A DNA stretch of 64,000 nucleotides, taken from Takakia lepidozioides (taxonomy: Eukaryota; Streptophyta; Takakiopsida; Takakiales; Takakiaceae). This document shows positions 10,743 to 20,148 of this stretch, piece after piece; the stretch's first letter is position 1; every line of letters starts with the position of its first letter. Location: assembly GCA_030704615.1 (NCBI GenBank), contig CM060731.1:93662756-93726755 (forward strand), read 5' to 3'. The notes under the pieces are model-generated. The model saw nothing but the letters and a program-made list of their open reading frames with translations, made no database searches and was not told the DNA's origin. The position numbers were made by a program, and so were the translations under genes.

Positions 10743-11438
10743 CCTTTAAGTCATAGTTACTCGTTTTGATGCGCGCGCCTAACTCTCAAACTGGCCGCCG
10801 GGCCAACTTGGAGCTTCGGCTGCTCACTGGGACATAACGGTCCCCCTTTGCTCCTCCACAAGACCCTCTCTCAATTTGGGCCTAGTGCAAATTCCCTTTG
10901 GTTGTTGGCAGTCCGGAACAGCTCCCCACACCTTGATCGCTTTCCGGCTCGCACGCTCACTCACTAGTTTTTGGTTGCCCACGGGCTTGCACCGTTCTCG
11001 GGGTTACTACTCCCTATATATACTTCTGTGACTGTCCGCGGGGGTTTCACAAACAACACCATCCTTTTATGGCGAACCACCACGAAGACCCTCCATTCCC
11101 GGTGGTGAGTCGCGGTGAGTCTTGGCCCACCCACCACGGCCCCATTGGACCGTGATGAGTCCCAAGACTCCCCATGACTCCCACCACAAGGTCTCCGCCC
11201 CATGGTGAGTCCTATGCCACCCCCACTAAGTCCCACTAAGCTACCACCACCCCTCGTGGAACCACCCCCACGCAACTCGGTGTGCGGGGTTCCACCTAGT
11301 GAGCGCCTCCGCCTCATTGAGTGCCTTGGGCACTCAAGGGTGCTTCAGCCCTTGTATCTATTGTTGCCACTGCCCCCACCACAGGGGCAGCCTCTCTTGT
11401 GTCCCGACCCCCTGCCCTCAAGGCAAAGGGCCGCGACA
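10743..11438. repeat. LTR-like unit 3 of 3
   Basis: About 696 bp in direct tandem with unit 2 and the same in structure (TATA-like box near 11015, terminal GGGCCGCGACA). Tandem LTRs of this kind usually arise by unequal recombination between elements. Here the coding part of the parent element is not in the window. Confidence 0.65.
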
Positions 11439-11491
11439 ATGGCAGTCACTAGTTCACCACAATCGCCCCCCTAGCTGGTGCTTAGGTCCCT

Positions 11492-11815
11492 CTAAGTCCA
11501 GGTACTTGCCTGAGCAAGCTCAGCCGCTTTCCTAGACTTGGCAAGCGCTTTTGCCTCCTTTGGACCCAGCGGAGGCAGCGGAGCTCGGTTTCGGCGGGCC
11601 TCAGCGTCCAGCTTCAATTGAAACTCCGACCCGTCGAGCGAGCCGGACGGAAGGTCCACATACCAAGGGCAGTTGCGCAAATGCTCCAGATGCCACTCCT
11701 TCATCATAACGTCAATGTACATGGAGTCAGCGCCAGGGTTACGCCATGCAAAGAAAAAGGGCGGCTCGAAGGCAAGATGACCTTTCTCCAACAGGGAGAA
11801 CTTGCAATACCGCAT
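11492..11815 (-). pseudogene. ParB-like/methyltransferase family, copy 2, downstream exon fragment
   Basis: The minus-strand frame (RYCKFSLLEKGHLAFEPPFFFAW, then HLEHLRNCPWYVDL and a KEAKALAKSRKAAELAQ tail) matches the exon of copy 3 at 14838-14425 (KYVLLQTGALAQEPPFFMAW, HLVGCPWDLDM, KEAAALEQSRKTAEMAQ). It is cut on the left at about 11492, before the methyltransferase domain. Its upstream partner exons lie at 12700-13020, beyond the array at 11.88-12.69 kb. Two exons between them in copy 3 (15405-15286 and 15202-14985) are missing here. The segment probably interacted with partners or DNA through its charged tail, but no function is known to me. Confidence 0.7.
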
Positions 11816-11877
11816 TCAAGAAACCCACAGAGAATCAGGTCCCGGGAATGAGGTTCCTGTTTCGGCCCGAAACTGTA

Positions 11878-12690
11878 AAAATGGTGCCGAATTTCCATGC
11901 AGGGGGGCCCGCTGCTCACGGGACAGCCATTTCTGGCCCCCAATACTGGAAATTCGGCGCCATTTTTCTAGCTCAAGGGGGCCAAAATGGCCAAGTCCCC
12001 TAAGCGGCTGGCTCGGAAATTGGAAAAACGACGCCGAATATCCAGTGCAGCGGCCCAGAAATGGCCAAGTCCAAGGGGTGCCGGGCAACGAAACTGGAAA
12101 TTTGGACGCCATTTTTCCAGTGGACGAGGCAGCCCTCCTGGGACTTAGCCACTTTGGGACCCAACCTGGAAAAATGGCGCCGAATTTCCAGTTCTGGGGC
12201 CCGGAAATGGCTTAGTCCCTCGGGTGGCTGGCACCGAAACTGGAAATTCAGCGCCATTTTTCTAGTATCGGATCCAGCCCCTTCTAGGACTTAGCCATTT
12301 TGGGACCCAACTTGGAAAAATGGCGCCGAATTTCCAGTTCCGGGGCTAAATCCCCAGGGTGGATGGCACCGAAACTGGAAATTCGGCGCCATTTTTCCCG
12401 TATTGGGGCCAGCCCCTCATTGGACTTAACCATTTTGGGCCCCAAGCTGGGAAAATGGCGCCGAATTTCCAATTTCGGGGCCTAGAAATGGCTAAGTCCC
12501 TGGAGTGGCTTCCACCGAAACTGGAAATTCGGCGCCATTTTTCCAGTCTCGGGGATAGCCACCCACGGGACTTAGCCATTTTGGGCCCAAGCAGGAAAAA
12601 TGGCACCGAATTTCCAGTTTCGGGGCTTGCAAATGGCTAAGTCCCTAGGGTGGCTTCCACCGAAACTGCAAATTCGGCATTTCTCTAGTC
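11878..12690. repeat. Palindrome array II: ~73-bp units in alternating orientation
   Basis: Palindrome centres (GGCGCC or one-base variants) lie near 11883, 11956, 12030, 12105, 12176, 12250, 12322, 12385, 12457, 12531 and 12602, with a truncated one near 12675. Centres alternate between AATGGCGCCGAATTT and its reverse complement. Spacers alternate too: GGGACTTAGCCATTTTGGG in one unit reads as AAATGGCTTAGTCCC in the next. The true period is therefore ~146 bp made of two inverted 73-bp halves, and neighbouring units could pair into long hairpins. The array sits between two exon fragments of methyltransferase copy 2. Confidence 0.88.
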
Positions 12691-12696
12691 TCGGGC

Positions 12697-13020
12697 TTGG
12701 ATATACGATTCCAGTGCCGGGAGGGTTAGTTTCTTCTCCTCGGACTCCATGTAGAACCTCCTCACATGAGCCAAATCCTGGTCAATTTGGGTCTGTCAAC
12801 AATGCGCACAACAATTAGAAATCATGGTCCACACCATTTCTTCGTTTAGGGGAGCAAATAATGAATAGAGCAACAAATGAAGAGAGCAGAACGCAGTACC
12901 CGAAATATGTAGTCCACCATGGCGTCCATACTCAGCTTATACCAGGTTCTGTCTGCCTTTGCTTCTCAACTTGCGCAGGAGATCGGCATTGATGGAATAG
13001 GCAAACTCTTGCACAAAAAA
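12697..13020 (-). pseudogene. ParB-like/methyltransferase family, copy 2, upstream exon fragments
   Basis: Two minus-strand exon remnants are closest to copy 1. One, at about 12990-12900, corresponds to copy 1's ADRTWYRLSMDAMVDYIF exon end. The other, at about 12795-12697, corresponds to its IDQDLAHARRFYMESEE exon, with the intron between them still recognisable next to 4327-4435 of copy 1. The fragment lies immediately downstream of the 3' end of copy 3, on the same strand. It looks like the leftover of an inverted duplication of the copy 1 region. Confidence 0.72.
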
Positions 13021-13057
13021 TCACCCAGAAGGCTTTGCAAACTTACAATGTTTGCAC

Positions 13058-14320
13058 TCACTCGTATTCCGGGTTCTCCTCGGCATCAATGTCCACTGTC
13101 TCTTCCTCCGACTCCGACGAATCCGAGGAGTCTTTGACTTCGATGGGAGCCTTCACATTCCGTTGCAGCCCTTCCAGATGGGATCCCCAGACGCCTGTGT
13201 CCTCCTCGTAGGCAAAGAGGTGCCGGTCGGAAAACCGCCCAGCCCACATTGAGGCACCTGTTACAATGCCATCCACACATTATGACATGGCCCTTCAGAT
13301 GTTGCGAATGAAAGCATAACGAGAGTTTGCAGAAAAACATACAACAAGATTATGCATACCTGTCCCACAGATGAGGTCGAGCATTGTGCCCTCCATGTCA
13401 GTGCATGTCTCCATAATTGTCTGAATGAAGGCAGGGCTCCGAGTGCGTGAATACCGCAGGGGTTCAGTTGACGTGAGGCTATGAGGGAGAAGTTCCGTGG
13501 GAACGTTGTTGAACAAGACGTCGTAATCGATGGGGTCGCAGTTTGGGTCAACCAACAATCCCTCCTTCCGGAAAGCAAAGGTGGAGTTCTCCTTCACAAA
13601 GCAGTATGCATCGAACTGCTTCGTCTGCATACACAGTGGGGAACGATTAGAAATCGAATGCGGCACCGCATTTCAAGACTCCTAAGAAAATGAAAGGACG
13701 AGTGCCAAGGTCGTAATTACCTTCTTCCCTTCCGACCGAAGGCCCAATGTGTTGATGCACGTCCACTTCTTCTTCAGAATTGGGACGGCGCTCTTGCGGG
13801 TCCACTTTGCAATTCCTGTCTGCGTGTTTTTACCTCTGCTCGCCAGGACAACCACACAGCCTCTGTCGTCCAACACCATGCGGGCGAGCCCGAATCCTTT
13901 CTTCCAAAAGTCCTCGGAGTACCTGTTCCAAGATGGCAAAGCTTGCAGTCCTTCCACAGGCTCTCCGTCTGGAATATCCAAGATGATCATATCGCAAGAC
14001 CAATCGGTGGAATTTCCGCCCCTCCTGCAATCCTTGTCTGCACACACCCTCTCAAAGAACGAGACCATCTTCAGAAACCCGGGGGTGTCGGAAGGCTCTT
14101 CGGCAGCCGCCTTCTTCAGTGCTCTGCCCTTCAGACCCTCCATGGTCTTCATGTATGCCAACTTGGCTGCCCGTCCATCCAAAGCCGCCAAGAAACTCTC
14201 ATTCACACACTGGACTACTGTATCGGGATCCACTTTCAGCCTCTTCATTTCCACCGGCTCGAAAGGGTGCCCCCCGGGGGTTGAAGAGTGCCTTCTTTGC
14301 CGAGCCAGTTCTCGTCCATC
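13058..14320 (-). pseudogene. Copy 3: N4/N6-type DNA methyltransferase domain
   Basis: Three exons make up the domain. The first contains motif IV-like DIPDG (canonical members have D/N/S-PP-Y/W), then FWKKGFGLARMVLDDRGCVVVLAS, which matches the strand after motif IV. The second contains RYSRTRSPAFIQTIMETC, equivalent to the helix before motif I, and LDLICGTG. The third completes motif I (GAS) and gives LFAYEEDTGVW, the acidic motif II position. The order IV then I is that of beta-class enzymes. The degenerate motif IV raises doubt about catalysis. The acidic tail (SSDSSESEEETVDIDAEE) ends at 13058. Confidence 0.65.
13656..13674. repeat. Single GGCACC palindrome in intron of methyltransferase copy 3
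   Basis: GAATGCGGCACCGCATTTC inside the 96-nt intron 13625-13720. It is the same word that makes up the 18-19.8 kb array. Confidence 0.9.
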
Positions 14321-14914
14321 TCGTGACAACGGTGGGCATAGGGGATTTCGGCTGCGTCTCGGGGGGTGGGCTGGTTGCAAAGTCTCCATCGGAGTCCTCT
14401 TCCTCACCCTCTACCTGCACTATCTATTTCTGCTTCTTCGTTTTCTTGGGTGTCACAACTGCTGCTCCTTGCTGGCGAGTCCGCTTCTTCGACCCCTTCT
14501 GTTGAGCCTGCACAGCTGCATCCACCGTTTTCTGTGCCATCTCAGCTGTCTTTCTGGATTGTTCCAGAGCAGCAGCTTCCTTTGCCGACTCTGGCCGAGC
14601 AGGGACACGTCTTTCCTTTCTCTTCTCTTCTGCTTTCGCGTGCAGATCTTTCTCAGAGTCGTCAACAATTCCGCCAGACATGTCCAGGTCCCACGGGCAT
14701 CCAACCAGATGCGCGGCATGCCATTGTTTCTGCAGCTCGGGTGTGTAGACACAGCTTGGGCCCGCCACGGTCCAAGCCATGAAGAACGGGGGCTCTTGAG
14801 CCAGGGCCCCTGTCTGAAGAAGCACGTATTTCATATACCTGCAGGGCAGTCAACATGCGTGAGCAAAAGTTGAGACCAACGTACTCGCAGAGTGCAACCA
14901 AAAACATAAAATGC

Positions 14915-14934
14915 GAATGCGGTGCCGCATTTCC
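14915..14934. repeat. Single GGTGCC palindrome in intron of methyltransferase copy 3
   Basis: GAATGCGGTGCCGCATTTCC lies in the intron between the exons ending at 14985 and starting at 14838. Confidence 0.9.
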
Positions 14935-16121
14935 CAGACAAACCTCATTACCAGGCTTTGCGTACAAGGACAGCTGGGCTTCACCTGTAAACAATTCGCA
15001 TTGCAGCTTTTCCCGCTCCCTCCTGATGTGTAAACTCCACGCTCCTTCTTGATGTCTGTAGCTCCCTGGCGAAGAGGTTGTCCTTGTAAGCACATCTGAA
15101 ACGTGTCACGTAGTCTTCCAATGTCTGTGTTCCATCCCATTTGACGTACAAGCCGAACGAATTTGTATGCATTACGACTTGATCCTTCGCATTCGTCATT
15201 ACCTGCGATTCCCACATGCATTATCACGTAGCAGTTCAAGGAATTCATTTCAGAAAAGCAACTCTGGGGAAGTACCTTGAATTACCTGGAACCACCAAGT
15301 CATGCGGTTGAGCCACACATCCACTGCAGGGTCGGAAACTTCGAGTGGAAAAGACCACATTGTCCTTATACTCTCCGATGCATTCCAGATCGATAGCCAC
15401 CGTGTCTACCATTTCCGATCCAATGTCAGGAGCAGGAAGAAGAGTGGCTATTGCTAGGAAGGAACTTCAGTGAATTGAAACATCACCTTCTCTTTCGCTT
15501 CAACACATGCCGTTGAGAGGTGATGCAGTTTCTCCAACTGCATGGTCGGCTGCATGGCCCGAGAATAGTGTTTTGCAATCTCGGGGATGAAGTCATTTCC
15601 AAGTGTCGGATCTGCAATGGCCACCAGCTTCACAAGCTTTGACTTGTATTTCGTTCTGGACTTGACCCCGGCTTCCTTCAAGTGCTCAGTCAATGACTGC
15701 AACGTTTTGACCTGCCCCTCACTTTCCATGAAGAAGCGTTTGGCATGGGCCAAATCCAGCTTGATGTTTCACTGCCAACAAAAACATGCAGAAGCATTAC
15801 ATTCGATTCATGTGGAAAGATTACCGGAAATTGGGGAAGGATGAGCAGAGGGGAATGGGAGGACGACTTACTTCGTATATCACCTCCACCATTCCATCCA
15901 TAATGAGACGATACCATGTCCGGTCAGTTTTTGCCACGGCTTTCTGAATGAGCTCGGGCTCCAGCATTTCCGCGAACATGTGCGGATCAGTGAGACTAGT
16001 TTTTCTCACCCTGTACAGCATATGTGCCATGTGGGTATGCACGTACGCATTTTCAGTGACCCTACAAGGCACACTCTCCAGTTCAGACCACGGAAGCACG
16101 GAAACAAAACAGATTGGAAAC

Positions 16122-16143
16122 CGAAATGCGGCACCGCATTTCG
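16122..16143. repeat. Single GGCACC palindrome in intron of methyltransferase copy 3
   Basis: A 22-bp palindrome, imperfect only at the two central bases of GGCACC, in the 112-nt intron 16062-16173. Copy 1 has no such palindrome in the matching intron (about 4031-4138). Confidence 0.9.
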
Positions 16144-16328
16144 AACGTGGTTGGGAGGGTATGAGTATCTTACGAGTTGAGGTCCGCCATGGCATTCTTG
16201 AGCAGGGAGGAATCTGCCGCCTTCACCTTGAGGATGACACACTCCACCATGTAATGCCAGCCAATGTGCTTGGCATGGTTCTGCTTGATGTACTCCCACC
16301 AGGCGAGAAGTCGGTGATTCCCGTCCTA

Positions 16329-17423
16329 CACAAAGAAAATTTTACCCGACATATGGCCGAAGTCGGCATCACCCTTCAGGGTTGCCTCGAATTCGTCGTT
16401 GCGAGTGTGCCAGTGGGTATCCCATGTTGACAATTCCTCCGCAGTGGGTCCACGAGATTCGCCGTCCTCATTCTCAAGGGAAACGTAGAAGGCTGGCGAA
16501 CCTAGACGATACCCTTCTCGAAATGTGAACTTGAGCTTATCCACATCTCCGGGAAGTGCCTGCCTGACGATGGGAAGGGAGACCATGCGACAAAGTGGGA
16601 TTCGAAGAGTCCACTGGAATACCCTGCTGCCCAGAACTCTGTCAATGCTAATATGTGTCTCCTCTATCATTGTATCCGCTGCACTTTGGAATTCCTCCGG
16701 AGACATTTCTGCTGGTGGCGGCAGGGGCTGAGCAGCTGGAGCATCCCCAACTAGAGCTGCACTCTGGGGAATCTTTGCGGACAATTGTGCAATTGCAGAG
16801 GCCTCCTCCGGGCCTTCAGTGGTCAGGTCTTCCTCAACTGTGGTCAGGTCTTGCTGAGAACGTTGAGAGGCAGCACCCTCCTCCGGTACCAGATCGACGG
16901 TCGATCCCATTGGCTTCGCTGCAGCAGGTTGGAAATCAAGCAGGAACTGGGTTTCAGCTCGTGGAATCGGTTTTGCGGGAGACTGCTCCGCCCTCCCCCT
17001 GATTGCCTTGTGCTTCCTCATTCTTGTAGGTGAAGGTGTCTGCTGCAATTGAATCTGCTTCATTCGCCTAGGTGGGGGGGAAACGGCCTGGTCCGGTTCA
17101 GAAACAAGTTGAAGGACGGGCTGCTTCTTCTTCATCTTTGCTGGAGAAGGGCTAGACCCCTGTTGGCGATTCTCCATGACCTTTGAAGGCGAGTCACTCT
17201 CTGGGGCTTTGAACTGCAAAGACTTGGCCTTGGAAGCCGCGTCCTTGAAACGCACAGGGCTAGGCCGGCAGGAAGACCCGTGCTCGTGGATCGGCTGGGT
17301 GTGCGTGCTGCAGCTAGCTCCACGGACTCTGCCTGCGGCTCTTCGGATTCCTGTGATCCCTCCAGCACGTCCACCTTTCCGGTTAGGCATGCAAACATCT
17401 TCTGCAGTCAAGTCTCCTAGCAT
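16329..17423 (-). pseudogene. Copy 3: Pro/Lys-rich linker and ParB/sulfiredoxin-like region
   Basis: A 365-codon open stretch. Its first ~200 residues are low-complexity, with basic SP motifs (SPSPAKMKKK, SPPPRRMKQ, SPTRMRKHK) that resemble linker-histone or AT-hook-like DNA-contact tails. Residues from about 270 carry the ParB-like pattern: a beta strand ending LRIPLCRMVSL, a helix with VDKLKFTFREGYRLGSP, and then, just past the TAG at 16326, DGNHRLLAW followed by HYMVECVIL. In ParB/Srx folds the G-x-H-R box binds nucleotide phosphate. The in-frame TAG falls immediately before DGNHR. Confidence 0.6.
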
Positions 17424-17999
17424 ACAGTCTAAGAATTGCAGAAGAAAAATGAGGCGGGTTTCGGTGCTCGATCAGCTGGCAAATCCCGATAGCACGGAGC
17501 TCTCACTGGTGGCTGGGTTGCCTGCGTGGCCTGATGCTGCGAGATGACAATCTCCTCCTGTAGACGCATCTGCTTCCTCCCCTTCGGCATTGGCCTACGT
17601 CCGAAGTACAATTTTCGGAGCTTGCGACGATGTCTCTTCTCTGGTGCACGCACTCCCTCCCTCTCAGGTTCGAGCATAAGAAGAAAGGAGACAGGGAAAA
17701 GGGGCGAAGAGTGCAGATGGAAAGGGCGCGAGAGGGGTGACTGAGGAGACACGACAAAAGCAGATGAAACGGCGGTGATGGAGCACTTGGGTTCGAAAGG
17801 GTTGGAGGAAAGTGTCTCCTCGTGGACTTTGCGTCATTACGAAATTTGAATCGTTCGGGATACGCCGGCCGTCCGAAAAACAAACATCATTATCCAACGG
17901 TCAGGCCGCGCCGCCTCATGCCACTTCGGTCAGATAGAGTGTAGACATGTGCCGCAATTCCGTTGCTCCACGTGTTCAAATTTGGAGTTGGAGTGAAAA

Positions 18000-19772
18000 T
18001 GCGAATGCGGCGCCGCATTTCCATTAAGTACCATCACGAAGCTACACATCCGTGCTTGTTGGAAGAAAATGCGGCACAACATTTCCGTTCCACCTTCACA
18101 TACCTTAGTTGTTGAACGGAAATACAGTGCTGCATTTCCGTCCCACATCTCCATGTATGAGATACAAAAGGGAAATGCGGCGCCGCATTTCCGTTCTGGA
18201 ATGTCGAAACGTGCGATCCGGACGGAAATGCGGCACAACATTTCAGTTCCCGTGGTTCATGATTTTCAATCTGAACGGAAATGCGGTACCGCATTTCCGT
18301 TCCCCCTTCACATACCTTAGTTGATGAACGGAAATGCCGTGCCACATTTCCGTTCGGGAAAGTATAGAGGTCTCAGCTGAACGGAAATGCGGTGCCGCAT
18401 TTCCGTCCCACAGCTCAAGGCCTCATATACAAAACGGAAATGCGGCGCCGCATTTCCGTTCTAGAATGTCGGAAGTTGCGACGCATTTGTGTTCCTGCTG
18501 TTGACGATTTTCAGTCAGAACGGAAATGCGGTACCGCATTACCGTTCTGTAGAGTATTAAGGTCTGACCCTGGCGGAAATGCGGTGCCGCATTTTCGTTC
18601 CAAAGCTCTATGCCTCACATACAAAACGGAAATGCGGCGCCGTATTTCCGTTTTGGAATGTCGGAAGGTACGACTCCGACGGAAATGCTGTACCGCATTT
18701 CAGTTTCGATGTTTCACGATTTTTCATAAGAACGGAAATGCGGTGCCGCATTTCCGTTCTGGAGAGTATGAAGGTCTCACCCGGGCGGAAATGCGCTGCC
18801 GCATTTCCGTTCTAGCTTGTGAGGGAGGTGCGACTCGGATGGAAATGCGCTGCCGCATTTCAGTTCCGATGGTTCACGATTTACAGTCAGAACGGAAATG
18901 CGGTACCTCATTTCCGTTCTGGATAGTATGAATGTCTGAAGCGGTCGGTCGGAATTGCGCTGTCTCAAGCGATCGGAATTGCACTCGGCTCCATGCATCA
19001 GATACAAAATGGAAATGCGGCGCCGCATTTCCGTTCTGGAATGTCGGAAAGTGCCACTCGGACGGAAATGCGGTGCCGCATTTCTGTTCCCGTTGTTCAT
19101 AATTCTCAATCAGAACGGAAATGCGGTACCGCATTTCCGTTCCACCTTCACATACCGTGCTTGCTGGATGGAAATGCGTTATCGCATTTCCGTTCTGGAG
19201 AGTAGAGTATGAAGGTCTCACCCGGGCGGAATGCGTGTGCCATTTCCGTTCTGGAATGTCGGAAAGTGCGACTCGGACGGAAATGCGGTGCCGCATTTCT
19301 GTTCCCGTTGTTCATAATTCTCAATCAGAACGGAAATGCGGTACCACATTTCCGTTCCACCTTCACATACCGTGCTTGCTAGATGGAAATGCATTACCGC
19401 ATTTACGTTCTGGAGAGTATGAAGGTCTCACCCGGGCGGAAATGCGGTGCCGCATTTCCGTTCTGGAATGTCGGAAAGAGCGACTCGGACGGAATGCGGT
19501 GCCGCATTTCTGTTCGCTTTGTTCATGTTTCTCGAACGGAAATGCGGTACCGCATTTCCGTTCCACCTTCACATACCGGCTTGCTGGATGGAAATGCGTA
19601 CCGCATTTCCGTTCTGGAGAGTGTAAAGGTTTCCCGCGGACGGAAACTCGGTGCCGCATTTCCGTCGCTCTGGTGCATGACCAAGACGCAATACGGAAAT
19701 GCGGCTCCGTATTTCCGTCCAGCAGCATCGAAAGAATCACTCCGGACGGAAATCTGAAACTCATTTCCGCAT
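18000..19772. repeat. Palindrome array III, ~53-bp period, about 33 palindromes
   Basis: Repeated GAAATGCGGNNCCGCATTTC with centre CG, TA, TG or CA, mostly flanked by CGG/CCG. From 18.5 kb onward the spacing is about 53 bp. Spacers fall into a few classes: one with AATGTCGGAAAG, one with GTTCATAATTCTCAATC, one with CACCTTCACATACCG, one with GAGAGTATGAAGGTCTC, and one with CATACAAAA. From about 19037 they repeat in fixed order as a ~213-bp four-palindrome block. The array fills the gap between the divergent methyltransferase copy 3 and transposase A, where their promoters would be. Confidence 0.92.
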
Positions 19773-20148
19773 GCTGAACCTGAATGGGTTGCATTGTTCC
19801 GAAACAACAGAATTGCGGCCAGTCTTGATGAGCACAACTAGGTTGTCTGACCGTTTTAACCTAATAGTCTTGGCACTTGTCAGTGCGGAACGCTCCTGTC
19901 CGTACCCGAGAATACTGCTGGATCCACCCTCAGGAGAAACTGCCAGGAGATGTTATTTCGTCGCCGATTCGGCCATCATTGTCTAACTTACTGGCTGATG
20001 GAATCACACCTCCCACCTCTCATGCATGTAGCTTGAAACTATACTTTCTATTTCATGTGCGACTTCCAATCGTCGATGGACTCCGCATGGTTGCCTGTGA
20101 GCCTTCGTCTGTCGCTATACTGAACCTCGCACTTGCCAACTTCGCGCA

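Larger units (their letters stand above)
13058..17677 (-). pseudogene. ParB-like domain plus beta-class amino-methyltransferase, copy 3 (fullest copy)
   Basis: Exons on the minus strand are about 17677-17450, 17420-16174, 16061-15872, 15771-15487, 15405-15286, 15202-14985, 14838-13721, 13624-13360 and 13255-13058, most with clean GT-AG ends. Order of parts: basic N-terminus; Pro/Lys repeats of SPxxRMK type; ParB/sulfiredoxin-like region (LRIPLCRMVSLPIVR, FTFREGYRLGS, then DGNHRLLAW); a helical middle; a basic tail (TPKKTKKQK); then a methyltransferase in beta-class order, a motif IV-like DMIILDIPDG before the SAM motif I LDLICGTG, which is completed across the last intron and followed by RHLFAYEEDTGVW. 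Family knowledge: such domains methylate the amino group of adenine or cytosine. Defects: TAG at 16326 where copy 1 has Trp, TAG at 14424, and a frameshift in a C/G run near 14275. Divergent from transposase A across the 18-19.8 kb array. Confidence 0.72.

Noticed and set aside
16329-16345. Possible intron between HMSG and DGNHR in methyltransferase copy 3 (GTAAAA...TAG)
   Set aside because: It would be only about 20 nt and breaks the frame. Reading through keeps the frame and places TAG exactly where copy 1 has a Trp codon, so a nonsense mutation explains it better.
18000-19772. CRISPR-like pattern of short repeats with ~30-bp spacers
   Set aside because: The repeats are palindromes with variable centres, the spacers themselves recur in a fixed order, and the surroundings are eukaryotic with introns and plant transposons. 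It is a satellite-type array.
18069-19794. ORFs with repeated 'GNAVPHFRS' or 'EMRCRISV' peptides in the array
   Set aside because: These peptides are translations of the GAAATGCGG palindrome in different frames and strands, not a protein family.
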